The notes under the pieces were generated by a model. That model was not told the origin of the DNA. It was given only the letters and a program-made list of their open reading frames with translations, and ran no database searches. Made by a program: the position numbers and the translations under genes. A stretch of 64,000 nucleotides of DNA from Batrachochytrium dendrobatidis JAM81. Lineage: Eukaryota > Chytridiomycota > Chytridiomycetes > Rhizophydiales. Every line of letters begins with the position of its first letter. Position 1 is the stretch's first letter. Positions 13,291-25,562 of the stretch are shown piece after piece. Location of the stretch: positions 298,690 to 362,689 of the forward strand of contig NW_006281099.1 in the NCBI RefSeq assembly GCF_000203795.2, in the 5' to 3' direction.

Positions 13291-16271
13291 TTATTGTTCA
13301 ATTGCAAATTCTTTGAGAACATTGTGAAATCTGGAGGCATCCTCTTGATGAGCCAAACACAGCTAAAATGAACAAGTGGGTCATAGATGCAATATACTTG
13401 AAAGTCAGCAAAGGATAACAAGCGCATCTCGGCACACGAGAAGCATGGCAATGGCTAGACAACTTGCAATTGCAAATCCACTCACCTTTCCTGTATCATA
13501 TACAGACAACGATCCATCAATGGATGCTAAACCAACATGTCTGCCTTCTTTGTCCCAGCCAAGCTTGTTGAGTGCCTTTTTATTGGGCACGACTTCTGTA
13601 GCAATTGGAACTTCCGAAATGGCCAAATTATACAAATCAAATCTGCCACTGCTATCAACGGATCCGAATATGGCGGGATGGGTAGGACACCAAGCAACAT
13701 CGAATATATAGTCTTGAGCCTCGTCAAACGAATGGAGGCACGATATAGGACCAGAGGATTGCATCCCCACTCTAGAGGTCTATAATCGCAGGAATAAAAA
13801 AATTATATATTTGTATCGCCATACAGTTTGAATCAAACTCAGTATGCCGGCACATTTACCTGTGCTTTCCATAGCTTCACAGTCCAATCCACAGACGAGG
13901 TCAAAAATAAATCGCAAAACCCTGCATCCGTTTCTGATGGATGAAAATCTATTCCAGTAATCATGCCATTATGTCCGCTATATACAAACTGGGAATCAAT
14001 GCCAGCCTTGCTATAAAATTCAAACACATAAATTGTGAATAAATCAAGTTTGCCAAATGACAATATAATGTAAAACGTCAAGCCATTGATACACACCTTC
14101 CAGCACGATCGTGACGATTGGATTGATATATGTTGCCTTCTTCTGTTCCTACCCAATAAGTTGTAAAGTCATTTTTGGAAAAGTCCATACAAGAAATCGC
14201 AACTTCGTCTGTTCGACTATTGCTGGGATGCGTCAACTCAATCAGATCCTTAAGCATAGTTAAAAATACAACGATTCAGTAGTGTTCATCAGTTACTAAA
14301 TACAAGCTCAATTCATACCTGAGGATGAGCAAGCATATCCAATTGCCAAGTGCAGACCACACCGTCTGTAGATGCAGTAACAAGATTGTGTGCATTTTGT
14401 GTTCCAACGATCGAAAGTGAGTAAACCGGATGGGAGTGTCCGGGTGATGATAATGATGTCTTGAGAATGGGTGTACTCTTGGCTCTGGTGTCCCAAATGA
14501 CAATCTGTCCAGAATAGGTTCCACCAACCACAAGATTATGGTGGAAAGGAGAGAATTTTGCAGTCATAACATCAGACTATTGTCAAGTGAATCAGGAAAA
14601 TCTCGCAAATAGTTAGTCGACAATTAAACAAATGCAATATTTAAAATATGAAGCATTGTCCTATATATACCAAAGATAAATCAAACCTACCTGGGCTTGA
14701 AGTGAAAACTCTGGCCGACCAGCCATATGGAGATTCCACAGTAAAACCAGCCCATCAGGTTCGTTGATGTTGGCCGAGTTTTTATTGTAAGATCCCAGAA
14801 GCAGTTCAGGATAGTGTGTTGACCAATCCAAATCGGTAACAGATCTATTCTTTGTAAGTTTTTCATTGGAAAACACGCATTTTCGCTGAATCTCGGCGAC
14901 TCCTTTTGATGGTCTGTCAAGTCATACTATGTGTTATTAATTGATCAACACGCAGTATTTCCATATTTAAATGTTGTTTACAAACTCACAGTTGATCTAC
15001 AGTAGCAGTATAGTCTGAAAGAATGTCATAGTCTTCCGCAAGAGCACGCTCGATATATCTTGTAGATTGATCAAAAAAGTGCAGAAAGTCTTCAGATGTA
15101 ATGATTGCAGCCTTTTCCTGCTCGGAAAGTTCTGGTATATGCATTTCTAGTACAAATTATTATGAAAAAATAATTGACCAAGTTAATACATTTTAAATGC
15201 CTATAAACATAGTGCTTGTAACAAAGTAAACAACTGAAACACTCACCAAGAGACTGTTTGGTTTCTTCTAAAATGGTCGGTTTATCTTGAAATTCGGAAT
15301 GAGCAGTGTCCCTGGATACAGAACGAAGATCTCTGGTAGATACCTTTTGTACCAAGCTGGCTTCGGATGATTTTCGTCGAAGAGCCGTCTCTGAATTTTT
15401 TCGTTTAAGAGACTGGAGCTCGGATGGCTTACGCGACAATGTAGGTGATTCTGGCAAGGAAGTTTCCCAAAATGTTGAAAAAGTTTCATCTGTCTGTACT
15501 TCTTTACTATATGTCACTACTTCAGGCTGATAGATATCATTATAGATGGTGCAAGGATTGTTGGTAAATTATCTATACAAGAAACTTTGATATTAAAAAC
15601 AGTCATGATTTACCGCAACATCAAGCAAAATGGGAGATTCTAATTCCTTTGATGCATTAGAATCGATCTGCAGGTCACTAAAACTGAACAAAATACAGCA
15701 ATCAATCTAAAAAGAATACAAAGCAGAGCCAATTTTGATTGAATTAAACGTACTCTGTATCTAAGCTATTGGTGTTGGCAGGCATGCCCTCAATGAACTG
15801 GCTTGCAGATTCGAGTGCTTCTGCTGCAGGAGCAGTCGAGTTGGCAGGTATGCTGGGTTGAACTGTAGATAATGGATCTTTTGCAGTTTCGTCATTTTTA
15901 GTAGATTTGGCATCCGAGACGGAGAGATGAGTGATTGTGGCTATTGGTCCAATTAGCGACTCGACCAATTGATCAACCTCTTGACGAAGTGTTAAATGAG
16001 AAGTCTGTACATGATTCAAGCACATTAGTCATACTAAAAACACATGAATTCAGTTGTCTGGTCAAGAACATACAGCAGCAACATAAGATGTCTGTGATGC
16101 CACTTCCTGTCGTTGCAGTCGGGCTCTCTGCAACTCTTTGAGTCTTTCGGTTTTACGAGCAATCTCTAATCCAGCAATTCAAACAAGTCAGCACGACTGA
16201 ATAGTAATATCATATCAACTGAATCGCTCACCCTGTCGCAGTCGAGAAGAATTGGCTGTATCTAATGGCAT
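13291..16271 (-). CDS. DYNC1I: Cytoplasmic dynein 1 intermediate chain
   Basis: Ortholog of dynein intermediate chain (animal DYNC1I, fungal Pac11/NudI), the WD40 scaffold that links dynein heavy chain, light chains and dynactin. It starts [13 protein letters not shown] at 16271, followed by the charged N-terminal helix ([20 protein letters not shown]) that binds dynactin p150. The hallmark [12 protein letters not shown], a TQT-like light-chain site, follows, then a Ser/Arg-rich segment. [20 protein letters not shown] and [15 protein letters not shown] precede the propeller, whose blades include [76 protein letters not shown] and [20 protein letters not shown]. The last exon, after the intron ending at about 13358, gives [20 protein letters not shown] and stops at TAA 13291-13293. 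It shares a 95-bp divergent promoter with CstF64. Confidence 0.95.
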
Positions 16272-16366
16272 TGTCAAAGACTTGCAATTCCGAATTGATT
16301 GACAAACTTTGAAAATGAACAACTTTCCCTCGTTGCAACCTGCTCGTCCGTCTGCATCATCCAGTC
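16272..16366. promoter_or_regulatory. Short bidirectional promoter
   Basis: Only 95 bp separate the start codons of the dynein intermediate chain gene (minus) and the CstF64 gene (plus). Both transcripts must start from this interval or within the neighbouring 5' exons. No TATA box is obvious. Confidence 0.6.
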
Positions 16367-17839
16367 ATGTCAAGAGTGGTCTTTGGTAGGAAACTTTGGT
16401 TTTGAAACACTAATCCGACTAGTTTGGGATATTATTGGATATTGGTATTAACCGTCAAATTCCTGTCTGACTATCAATCTATCCCAACACAACTCCAGTT
16501 GGAAACATCAACTATGATTTATCAGAAACTCAAATCATCGATATCTTTAGAGAGGTCGGAACTGTAGTGTCCTTTCGTCTTGTTTTTGATAGAGAGACTA
16601 GCAAGCCAAAGGGTTACGGATTCTGCACATTTCAAGGTATGATCAACGTAATATTTAAACATTGATCATTGGTACAACCATCTACTTTGGACAAACATGC
16701 ACTCCAACCGCATATTCTGGTTAAACGTCTTTTTTAGATCATGAAACTGCTGCCAGTGCTGTGCGTAATTTGAATAACTACGAGATCTCTGGTCGGCCAC
16801 TTCGGGTTAATTTCGCTGATGCAGATAAAGAAGCAGGACCAGATGGACAACCCATTAACTGGTCTGAAGAAGATGCGGTACGCTAAATTTAATTATATAT
16901 CTGTGATTACCTTATTGAGCGATATTTAACTAATGGAACATGTTTAAATTACTAGCGACGTGGAGTATCTTCTCCAGCTCCAGGCGTAGGTGCAACACCC
17001 CGTGTACTACAAGGTGTCAATTCCACAGAAGCAGTGTTACAGGCAGTTGGATCTTTTCAGGCTTCGCAGCTAACTGAGCTTCTTGGTCATTTAAAAGTAT
17101 GTAAATACTCGAATGCATTCTATTGTTTAAAATCTATTGTGAATCAATTGGCTTATTTGGAATATTTGCAGTTGATGATCCAAACCAACCCAGAACAATG
17201 TCGAACACTATTAATAAGGAACCCACAGTTGGCATATGCAGTGTTTCAGGCACTAATATCACTGAATGCTGTAGACCAGCCCACCATGCAGGTAATATTT
17301 TACGCGAATATATGATGATTATTCCTGTACTAACTTTAAATACCTTGATACTGGATTGCCAACACATATCTAGAAAATCTTACAAACTCAAAGTGCACCT
17401 CCTGTTGTTCCTGTAGTAGCTGCTACTCCCATGATACAACCTATGGCTCAAACCCCAGCAGTGGCTCCAGCAGGAGCACCTTCCCAAGCACATTTGGGTA
17501 AGCCTTTGATTTTGGTAGGATAGAATGTCAGATCTAACCTTGACCCCTTTTTATTTAAAACTTAGCCAATTTGATCGAAGAGCAGCAAAAGGTAATGGTT
17601 ATATATCAACTGTGTTTATTTGGACATGCACACTATTTATTATGAACAACCACTAAACTATTTATACATTTAAAACTATAAATCTTTCTGAAATACCCTA
17701 CACTTGCGATTAATGAAATCTTTTATAGCAACTGCTGTTGCAAGTCCTCAATCTTACACCGGAACAAATCAGTGCACTTCCAGCGGATCAGCAACAACAG
17801 ATTCTTGCATTGCGTGCTCAAGTATTAGGTGTGCAATAA
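16367..17839 (+). CDS. CSTF2: Cleavage stimulation factor subunit 2 (CstF64)
   Basis: RNA-binding subunit of the 3'-end cleavage and polyadenylation machinery (CstF64; Rna15 in yeast). The start is ATG 16367, because only this frame joins across the intron 16386-16500 to give [16 protein letters not shown] with an intact RNP2. The upstream ATG at 16315 is out of frame. The RRM continues with [11 protein letters not shown] (RNP1) and [20 protein letters not shown]. The hinge domain that binds CstF77 follows ([47 protein letters not shown]). A short Pro/Ala linker comes next, then the C-terminal helical domain ([20 protein letters not shown]) that binds Pcf11. It ends VLGVQ at TAA 17837-17839. 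Domain order is complete; the linker is much shorter than in vertebrates, as usual in fungi. Confidence 0.95.
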
Positions 17840-17875
17840 ACATTTTCTATACTCCACCCATTTATTCAGATACTT

Positions 17876-18427
17876 GAAGTTGTATTCATGTAAAATAGAA
17901 TACTTGTAATCTTTTTTGGAATAGCCAATTGTTAAGCACTCTTGTGTTTTCCTATCGAGACTCTCAACTCATTCAAACACAGCGTTCATATGATGCACAA
18001 TCAAAATGAGATTGTCCTCATTTGGTAGCCATACATTGTACAACTGTCAAGTTTATCCATTCCAATTCAGATTTGTAGTTTATGCTTACAAACTCTGCAA
18101 ACTCATCTTTATATTCTAAAATCTCAGATACTTTGCGTTCTAGTTTAACAATTTCGGGAATGCAACTATACGTGCCAATCATCCAATGTTTGCAGAAAGA
18201 GGGTTGTATATTGAGCAAATATCAAGGATGTGTGATGTATTGAGATAGAAATATGGAAATTCATCCAGTTGTACAAGAATGAGCACAAGAAAAGAATCGG
18301 TCAATCTTTTCAAAAAGTTTAAATATCACAGTGCTGTCCAGTACATCTGGAATGAGCTATTATTTCATGAGACTGATGTTTACTATGCACTTTGACTCTT
18401 AGTGCTTCATTTTATGTGAACAGCAGA
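17876..18427 (+). mobile_element. MITE-like element, copy 1
   Basis: A 552-bp element in the 3' flank of CstF64 and upstream of ASF1. The left end (GTATTCATGTAAAATAGAAT) and right end (GTGCTTCATTTTATGTGAA) are inverted versions of the family terminus. The interior carries the family core, including CATACATTGTACAACTG and TCGGGAATGCAACT. The 66-codon minus frame inside it (18018-18218) is not conserved in other copies and is not called a gene. Confidence 0.75.
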
Positions 18428-18579
18428 TTTCTTGTATTTATACTTCAGATACCAACCACTATATGGCAGCATACAAATAAACGGTCCAGACCCCATTCTG
18501 CTTTTGAACTTTCGTCTGATTACTCGTACAATCGGAAATCTTGTCTGCCAATCTACCAGTCTGCATACTTCTACGATTC

Positions 18580-19817
18580 ATGTCACTGGTTAACCTCTTA
18601 AATGTTCAGGTAATTTATCTTTGGAATATTCTTTTTTTATTTTTTACAATCCATTCTGTCCTATATTAGCATATGCATCTTGATAATAAAAACTTGTATT
18701 CAAGTCACTCATGTATATCACCTAATCAACATGCAATTCTATTATACAAATGTGTTATTGCTATCAAGTTGGAATTGTTTCTAAATTGTATTTTATAAAT
18801 TGTAGGTCTTAAATGACCCAGCACCTTTTTTGGCACCGCTCCAGTTTGAGATTACATTCGAGGTTGTTTCCGAAGTCAAAGAAGGTTTGAGATTGATGAT
18901 AGATCTTGCTGTTTGACTCGACTATCTATTCATACTATATTTGTATTTGCTTTTATCAGATCTGGAATTCAAAGTTATTTATGTGGGCAGTGCACAGACA
19001 CAAGAGTTTGATCAAATTCTAGAATCCGTCATGGTTGGACCTGTGCCTGTCGGTGTAAGCAAGTTTGTACTCGAGGTAAATCCATATCATTTTTACCATG
19101 TTGACTCTATATCTGTCGTATTTAATTCACATGCATATCTATACATTTGTTTGTAGGCACCAGCGCCTAACCCTGACAAGATCCCTAGAACTGATGCATT
19201 GGGTGTTACTGTGAGTTTTTAATTTTGCAGCTATTTGTATACCTTTTATCATTGCAACAGAGTCTGATCTAAATCTATCATCCAACACATCATTCTTTAA
19301 ATGAAATAGGTCTTATTTCTCAGCGTTCTTTATATGGGCCGAGAGTTTGTGCGAGTAGGTTACTATGTCAATAACTCTGTTATGGACGAGTCATTGGTAG
19401 AGCTATACGATCCAGAAAACCCTCCAACAACAATTGATTTCAATGTCCTCAAACGTAGTATTTTAGCAGAAAAACCAAAGGTAACAATTTTAGCTTTTTG
19501 GCAGTGCAATGTTGAATATTATCAGCTCACTATCATTTTATTTTGATGGCATTTAAATATTGTATTAATGCTTGTAGGTTACACGATTCCAGATCAAATG
19601 GTAAGCTGCTTGTGTTTTATTTAATTGATGTCGTTTCAGCTCGATATTGATCCAACATTCACCCATTCTTTTGTATCTTGCTATTAACTTGATGCTTTAT
19701 GATAACAGGGATCCAGAAGTTGATGCAGCCGCTACTAATAATAGTTCTTTAACCTCGGCTGGAAAGTGTGACATGATGGCACAGACACACCCAGGAGCAA
19801 TGAACATTGAAATGTGA
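18580..19817 (+). CDS. ASF1: Histone H3-H4 chaperone ASF1
   Basis: Anti-silencing function 1, the conserved chaperone that binds the H3-H4 dimer and hands it to CAF-1 or HIRA. It starts [10 protein letters not shown] at 18580, followed after an intron by [20 protein letters not shown], the canonical ASF1 opening. Further exons give [83 protein letters not shown] and DPEVD. The immunoglobulin-like core of about 155 residues is complete. After the core only a short tail follows, ending at TGA 19815-19817. The long acidic C-terminal tail of budding-yeast Asf1 is absent, so this is a near-minimal protein. At least five introns. Confidence 0.96.
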
Positions 19818-20034
19818 ATGATACACATAATGATAAACACTTGAATAAACCATTGAAAATAATGTACTAGAAACTGAACATTCATTTTACAGTTCTGGCC
19901 AGATCCCGATTACTGCTGGTTTATATAGCTGATCATGACCTGATGACATGTTGCCATCTCAAGCAAATTGACTTTCAAATGTTGGCAACGAATGGTTCGA
20001 CCGCGCAGTCCAGCAACTAGTATTCCCATTCAAC

Positions 20035-21642
20035 ATGTCCAAATGGCGTACTTCAACCATTACTTTTGCTAGTCTATTTGCTGCTGGCTCACTGTGGGTT
20101 TGCAGCAAATATGCTTTTTCTGCCTACCGATCGCTCACTCCAGAGGAGCTTGGTCTGGATGAGTTTGGTAAGTTGAATATGGATCAGATGCTGATGTTGG
20201 GATTCTATAACATATCGCAATCTCCCTGACTGGCTAACGTATGCGACTTGCCAACACTTGTCATTAGAATCACTGCATCAAGTAGGCAAGCTCAAGCTGA
20301 ATCGATATTTGAGAATTCATCCAACCAACACTGATATCTGCTATATTGTTGTTCATGGGTTTGGAGGCCAGGTGATACTGCCAAATAATGAGTGATATTA
20401 CTGATTGACTGAATGCATATTAACGGAGATTCTGTAAACTGCAAATAACCAGATGTTGAGCTTGGCACCAGTAATCAACTTGCTGGCAGATTTTGGCAGT
20501 GTTTTTGCAGTAGATCATGTTGGTCATGGCAAAAGTCAAACCTCCACCGATCCTCTAGACTACTCAACAGAGGCAATAGTCGAAAGTATCGCATCCACAT
20601 TCAAATCCAGCTGTCCCCAGTTTAAAACGGTCGTCGTGATTGGCCATTCATTGGGATGTGCTCACAGTGTCAGGCTATCCAACATTCTTCAAGAGAGTGG
20701 AGTGAATGTCAAGGGCATTGTACTAGTCAGTCCCAAGTCCACTGAAGAAGATCTACCCATGCTCAAGAAAATGGTGCAAAGAGTATCGCCTATAGCGATC
20801 GACTTTATACGCTTTGTAGAATCGTTTGCCGGTGCATATTCAACTTCTGTCAATCGGATAGTGCATAAAAACGACTTGACTTTGCGTCATCGAAGTTGTC
20901 GATGGAATCGTGCTACACCATCATCGGTTATTAGACTGACAGCTCTTGGAGTGAGTAGAACGATCGATTTGTAATTTTACAACCGTACTCGCATAAAATG
21001 GAGCCTGTATTCATCTTGCAGTGATGTACATTACAATCCAAATATTGGGTTCTGATGTTGTCAATCAAGCTTCTTTTTGTTGTATTCTAAAATATCAGAC
21101 ATGTTTTCGTTCAAGAGGGCAAAGATTGCAATACCAAGAATGCAACTGTTTCCATGCTGATAATCACCAAAAGGAACCCCACTAAACTGAGCAATCGTTT
21201 TATAAAACTAGCTGTTTATTGCATACTCTGTAATCCTTATTTGGCATTCCATTTTACACAAATGCTACTATATGTCTTTATAAATTTCAACGCAGCCTAA
21301 TATATTTTTATTTGTAAAATAGATTCACCTTCCCGAGCCTAAAGACTACGAGAGTATTCGTGCACCGTTATTGATGGTATGGATTACACACTGAAAATGC
21401 CGTTTGTATATACTATTGATAGATGTGGCAAAATGCTTACGAATCAATGACTTTAGCTCTATGGCATTCACGATACTCTTACAAAATATGATCCAAATGT
21501 GACCAACATTGAGAAGTGGGCCAAGAATTCCCAAATCTCAATTCATGAGCTTGATTCATCCCACCTTCCAATGTGGGAAGATAATGACAATTTCAACCGC
21601 CATCTTTTAGCCTTTCTCAAGGACATCAAGGCTGTTGTATAG
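20035..21642 (+). CDS. Membrane-anchored alpha/beta hydrolase
   Basis: Serine hydrolase of the alpha/beta-hydrolase fold. The N-terminus (MSKWRTSTITFASLFAAGSL) is a signal-anchor-like hydrophobic segment. Downstream exons give YIVVHGFGG (oxyanion loop), FAVDHVGHGKSQT, the nucleophile elbow VVVIGHSLGCAHSV, the acid in GIHDTLTKYDPN and the catalytic histidine in LDSSHLPMWEDN. The order and spacing of the Ser-Asp-His triad look complete. It ends LAFLKDIKAVV at TAG 21640-21642. Substrate cannot be inferred; ABHD-type lipid hydrolases are the nearest general class. The intron after about 20950 is unusually long because it contains a MITE-like element (20979-21273). Confidence 0.8.
20979..21273 (+). 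mobile_element. MITE-like element, copy 2, in an intron
   Basis: About 295 bp inside an intron of the alpha/beta hydrolase gene. Left end CCGTACTCGCATAAAATGGA and right end CATTCCATTTTACACAAATG are degenerate family termini. The interior keeps the family core around CAAAGATTGCAATACC and GAATGCAACTGTTTCCATG. Shorter than most copies, so probably internally deleted. Confidence 0.65.
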
Positions 21643-21818
21643 TCTAAATATTACATTCTATTATTTTGGATGCTGTAAAGCATTGCACCGTTTACTTTAA
21701 TGTTACACGTGTATTCACCAACAGTTTAACAATAAATATTTAAAACTTTGAGTAACTTTATTTTCATGTCAAGCCTCTGGTTCCATGCGTGCTAAATAAC
21801 TGACGACAATTCAATGTT

Positions 21819-23411
21819 CTAAACTGTGGTAGTGCCAAGGGGTCGACTTATTTGTTGCTGTGATGCGCTTGAAAAGTTGGATGATTTTAAATGCTCCTTT
21901 TCCTTTTCGGCATGTATTTCTGATGATACTTGAGTAAAAAGCAAATCCCAATCCCATGGTTGATCAAGTTCGTCCAACTGTGACGGTGGGCAAAGTGCAG
22001 CACGAATCAAAATCGACATATCGATTCCAGGCACAGATAGATGCTGCAGCTAGTCATTGATAGAGCGACCACACATTAATTCAAAACAATCTAGTTGTTG
22101 ATTAAAAATGCAGCCCGGATTCAATTTAACAAGTGTACCTGATTGACCACTGCATCGCTTTGAGAAATATCACTTTCAATTTCACTAATGGTTTTCATGG
22201 CTTTAGTTTTGATGGTAGGTGCAACTGCAACAGTCGCGCTCATGTCTTCGTCCTCGACATCCATAAGATCAGGAATAATCACCATGACCTGATCACCATC
22301 ATCCATTTTACGAGATGATGCTGCATAGGCAGTCATTGGTCCGGCAACAGTTGTTTTTCTATAAGAATAAAAAAGGTTAATGACTTGCCAAAGACTGCCA
22401 AACATGAACACCTCACCTGACTTTTTCCTTTTCGTCGTCTATATCATTATTTGCAACAGGGACTCCAGAACGACTACCACGCCGATCTCTTCTACTAGCA
22501 GTCTCTCTCCCATCAGTCATATTTATCTCGTTTGAAGCAGTGCCAGACTTTTCAAATTGAGTACCTGAAAAATTAGGTAATGTAGGGCTTTGTACATCTG
22601 TGCTACTCATCTTTTTTGTGCTTCCAGCGTCTAGTTTAAGCATATTGCTCAAACTGAATTTGGGGATCATGTCGATTGATGCTCGAAAACGAGACTTTCG
22701 TGTAGGCGATGCCGATGCAAGATCGTCTTGATCCAGCTTGATAAAATGGCAATATCATACATGGTTTTAGTCGTCAAAATATAGAATGTGTTAAAACAGC
22801 GCTATTCTGATGGGACTGGTTTAAAAGATGATGCATATTTGAAGACTTCAAAATACTGCAATATGCTCAACATCGAGATATACCAGACAAGGTAAATTCA
22901 GCAACAAAAGCAGACAAGTGCGGTCTGCAATTGATTCACCACGTCCTTGAATGCATATATACCATTTCATTTATTTAATATACAGTATAATGCAACTTAC
23001 TTGCTCTTGAAGTGAATCGGTTCGACCTAAAAGCTCAGACACATTTTCGTTGCTCGACATATTTGCTTTAGCTAAATTGTTGCTGCTTTGGCGTTGATAG
23101 TCTGAAGTCTTTAACGGCTCAGTTTTAATGGGTAAACTGTAGCCAGAATATCTATTCATTGAGTGGTTGGCTCCAAAGTCACCTTCATCGGCTGCTTGAA
23201 CATTCCTGCTATTTCCACTTGAAGCTGCATGAGCGCGTCTACCAGCTATTGGATGGGTAAAGCTACCATTATTGCTGCTCTTGGGAGCAGTTGGAACAGT
23301 GTTGGGTTCAATGGCATTGATAGCCTCAGCCAAGGACTCATCCATTGAAGAAGATTTTAAAAAACTAGGCACCGAGTGATTGTCTGTTTCTTCATTTTTA
23401 AACAGCGACAT
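21819..23411 (-). CDS. IFT43: Intraflagellar transport protein 43
   Basis: Subunit of the IFT-A complex that drives retrograde transport in flagella. The start is taken at 23411 (MSLFKNEETDNHSVPSF). A long Ser-rich, probably disordered N-terminal region runs over two exons. The diagnostic IFT43 region is C-terminal: VMVIIPDLMDVEDEDMSATV, then TIKTKAMKTISEIESDI, LSVPGIDMSILIRAALCP, and DQPWDWDLLFTQVSSEI. These correspond to the conserved IPDLEEVQEED, LDxxxL and SWDWDxLFTEVSSE blocks of IFT43. It ends GTTTV near 21819. This gene is strong evidence for a flagellated organism. It lies tail to tail with the hydrolase gene (176 bp) and just downstream of RPB7 on the same strand (141 bp). Confidence 0.9.
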
Positions 23412-23552
23412 GATAATGCTGGGTAGCAAACCTGAAATATGCTCAGCTTGAACTGGTAGGAAAAAACTTGAAAATGTCAATGGTGGTTCTTTTCAAGAAA
23501 ATACAATATACATTTAAACATAGCATTGGGTCGTTTAAGATAAATTTGTTGT

Positions 23553-24572
23553 TTATTGTGCCGATTGCGCAGGTCCCAAAAAGTCTTCCTTGATGGTACC
23601 AATTGCAAACTGTAAAAATATCAATTCAAATCCAAATAAAATGAATAGCCAAATCAACAAATAGCAGGGTGTATTTTATAATCAAGCCATTTTCCAATAT
23701 CAAGATCGATTCATATTAAAATTACAAAGCAATTAATGAGTAAACTTACAATTTCGGTCGCATCCACTCTTGTGCCAACAATACGAAGTCGGACAACTGC
23801 TCCTTTTTCCACCCGTAATGCAGCCTCTCCAAACTCCTGTAAATTACACAGTACTCATGTAGATTAGCCATATGCTTGAAATTATGGTATGTTGAGTTCA
23901 AAATAGGTATAGTTGCCTGACCTGACCTTCGCCTACATATGCTGGAGGGTTTGCATTTGCATCGAATTTGAGATATCCTGGAATCAGCTAGTTTGATAGA
24001 GTCAGTATAAAATGGAAACATTGAAATTAGTTGCTTTCTCGAAGCGTTTCTGATGGACTCTGCTGACCCATTCGAGCCTGTGCTTTATTTAAGCAATAAG
24101 ATCGTTGAAGATAATACGCAATCAGATTGGTTACAAATGATAACCTACATGGCTAGATACAAAAACTTGTAATGGTCCAACATCTGCCCAAAACCCAATC
24201 TAATTATCCAATACGAATTTATTAATAACTGCATGCAAAGAAGTCGAGTCAATCAATATGGGACACTTTAGATCAAGAGCAAATCTACACCTTATTCACG
24301 GTAGTAACGAGCCCATCGACGACTTGGTTCTTGAACGGTTTAAATACAATAGCTTTGTACAAGATTTCGAATTGGGCAAATCCAGTATTGCTTTGCAAGA
24401 CTCCTTTGCCAACGTCGACAATATCCACTACAGAAATAATGTAACCAAACTGTCCTGAGCAAATGCCTTCGACTTCTTCGTAGAGTCGGCGAGTGAGAAA
24501 AGCTCGGATTTGTGGTCCAAAGAACTGTGGATGTAGATTGATGGTATGCGAAAGTTGTTTCTGTGTATTCAT
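23553..24572 (-). CDS. RPB7: RNA polymerase II subunit RPB7
   Basis: Stalk subunit that forms the Rpb4/Rpb7 heterodimer of RNA polymerase II. It starts MNTQKQLSHTINLHPQFFGP at 24572, the N-terminal ribonucleoprotein-like (SHS2) domain. RRLYEEVEGICSGQFGYII and FKPFKNQVVDGLVTTVNK follow. The S1/OB domain is spread over small exons: IGFWADVGPLQVFVSSH, LIPGYLKFDANANPPAYVG, VEKGAVVRLRIVGTRVDATE and FAIGTIKEDFLGP. It stops at TAA 23553-23555 after AQSAQ, slightly longer than the usual GPL end. About 170 residues, as expected, with at least five exons. Rpb7 binds nascent RNA and couples transcription with processing. Confidence 0.97.
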
Positions 24573-25145
24573 TTGTCAAGATACAAGGTTCGTTTTTGAG
24601 ATCCAAGTCATTATGAATATCGAAGTGGTGAGTGATGCATATTTCAACTCCTATTGTTATTGCAAGTCAAACAACTGCACTATATGCCATATATGGTCAT
24701 CCTGTTTCAATTGGCATATGCCTGGAACCCATACAACAATACCCACCAAAAAGAACATTGTCAGTTATATATATGACACCACTTGTAGTTCTTGTGTAGA
24801 ATTGAAGTGTGCAAAGTATAGTCGAGTCTAGAATGCATCATTTTTTTCACTTGACGCATTGCATGATCAAGAATGCAAGTTGATTCTTGGTCACTATAGA
24901 TTTCATTGCAGTCATCCACGACTTGATCTTTTGTTACCGCATGTTCCACACTAAGTGCATGCATCAATGCGCTTGATTAGACTCGTGAGTTGTATCTAAA
25001 CTGCATGTTTTAAATTAAATCCAGACACTGTAATGATACTTGAATCTATAAAAATTGTATTATATAAAGTGATGGAAAGGTGTATTTGTAGATATCTAGA
25101 TGCCTTGCTACCCCAAATGGTTAAACTGCAGGACAATCAAGCTGT
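24573..25145. other. Intergenic region upstream of RPB7
   Basis: First part of the 990-bp gap between the RPB7 start and the coiled-coil gene. It likely holds the RPB7 promoter. Small frames on both strands (24493-24831, 24761-24967) overlap each other and show no recognisable similarity. Nothing else recognised. Confidence 0.4.
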
Positions 25146-25529
25146 TTACCACCATATTCACGTAAATACAACACCAAGAGTCCAAGTAATAAACAGCCAA
25201 TCTCATAGAATGATGGTCGTTGTGTTTGAAACCTGATCAAGGGAGCGACAAACACTATATTCAAAACCTTTTAAATAATGATATTGGTAGAATGTTTTGA
25301 AACGCAATCCTATTCATAGAGTTACAGGTTCACTGATTAAATCCTGCATAAAATGTAATGGTTTTGTATGGCATGCAATTCCAAACACAAAAAGTTGAAA
25401 ATATCAGTTGAAGAAGCAATCAATTTCTAGTAGAAAGATGGAGAGAGTGTTTAACCTGGTATATTCTCGAGTAAATAGTCATTGCGAGATAAATACAAGT
25501 GTTCCATTTTACGTGAATACGGCTATAAA
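25146..25529. mobile_element. MITE-like element, copy 3
   Basis: About 384 bp ending 33 bp upstream of the start codon of the coiled-coil gene. The left end has CATATTCACGTAAATACAAC. The right end, GTTCCATTTTACGTGAATAC then GGCTATAA, is a good family terminus. The interior is shorter and more diverged than in other copies, so orientation is unclear. Its position makes it likely to contribute to the promoter or 5' UTR of the next gene. Confidence 0.65.
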
Positions 25530-25562
25530 TTACACTTTATTTTCTTGAATCTAATCCAAGAC

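Noticed and set aside
16315..16366. Upstream ATG as the start of CstF64
   Set aside because: This frame does not join to the RRM across the intron 16386-16500; ATG 16367 does and gives an intact VFVGN motif.
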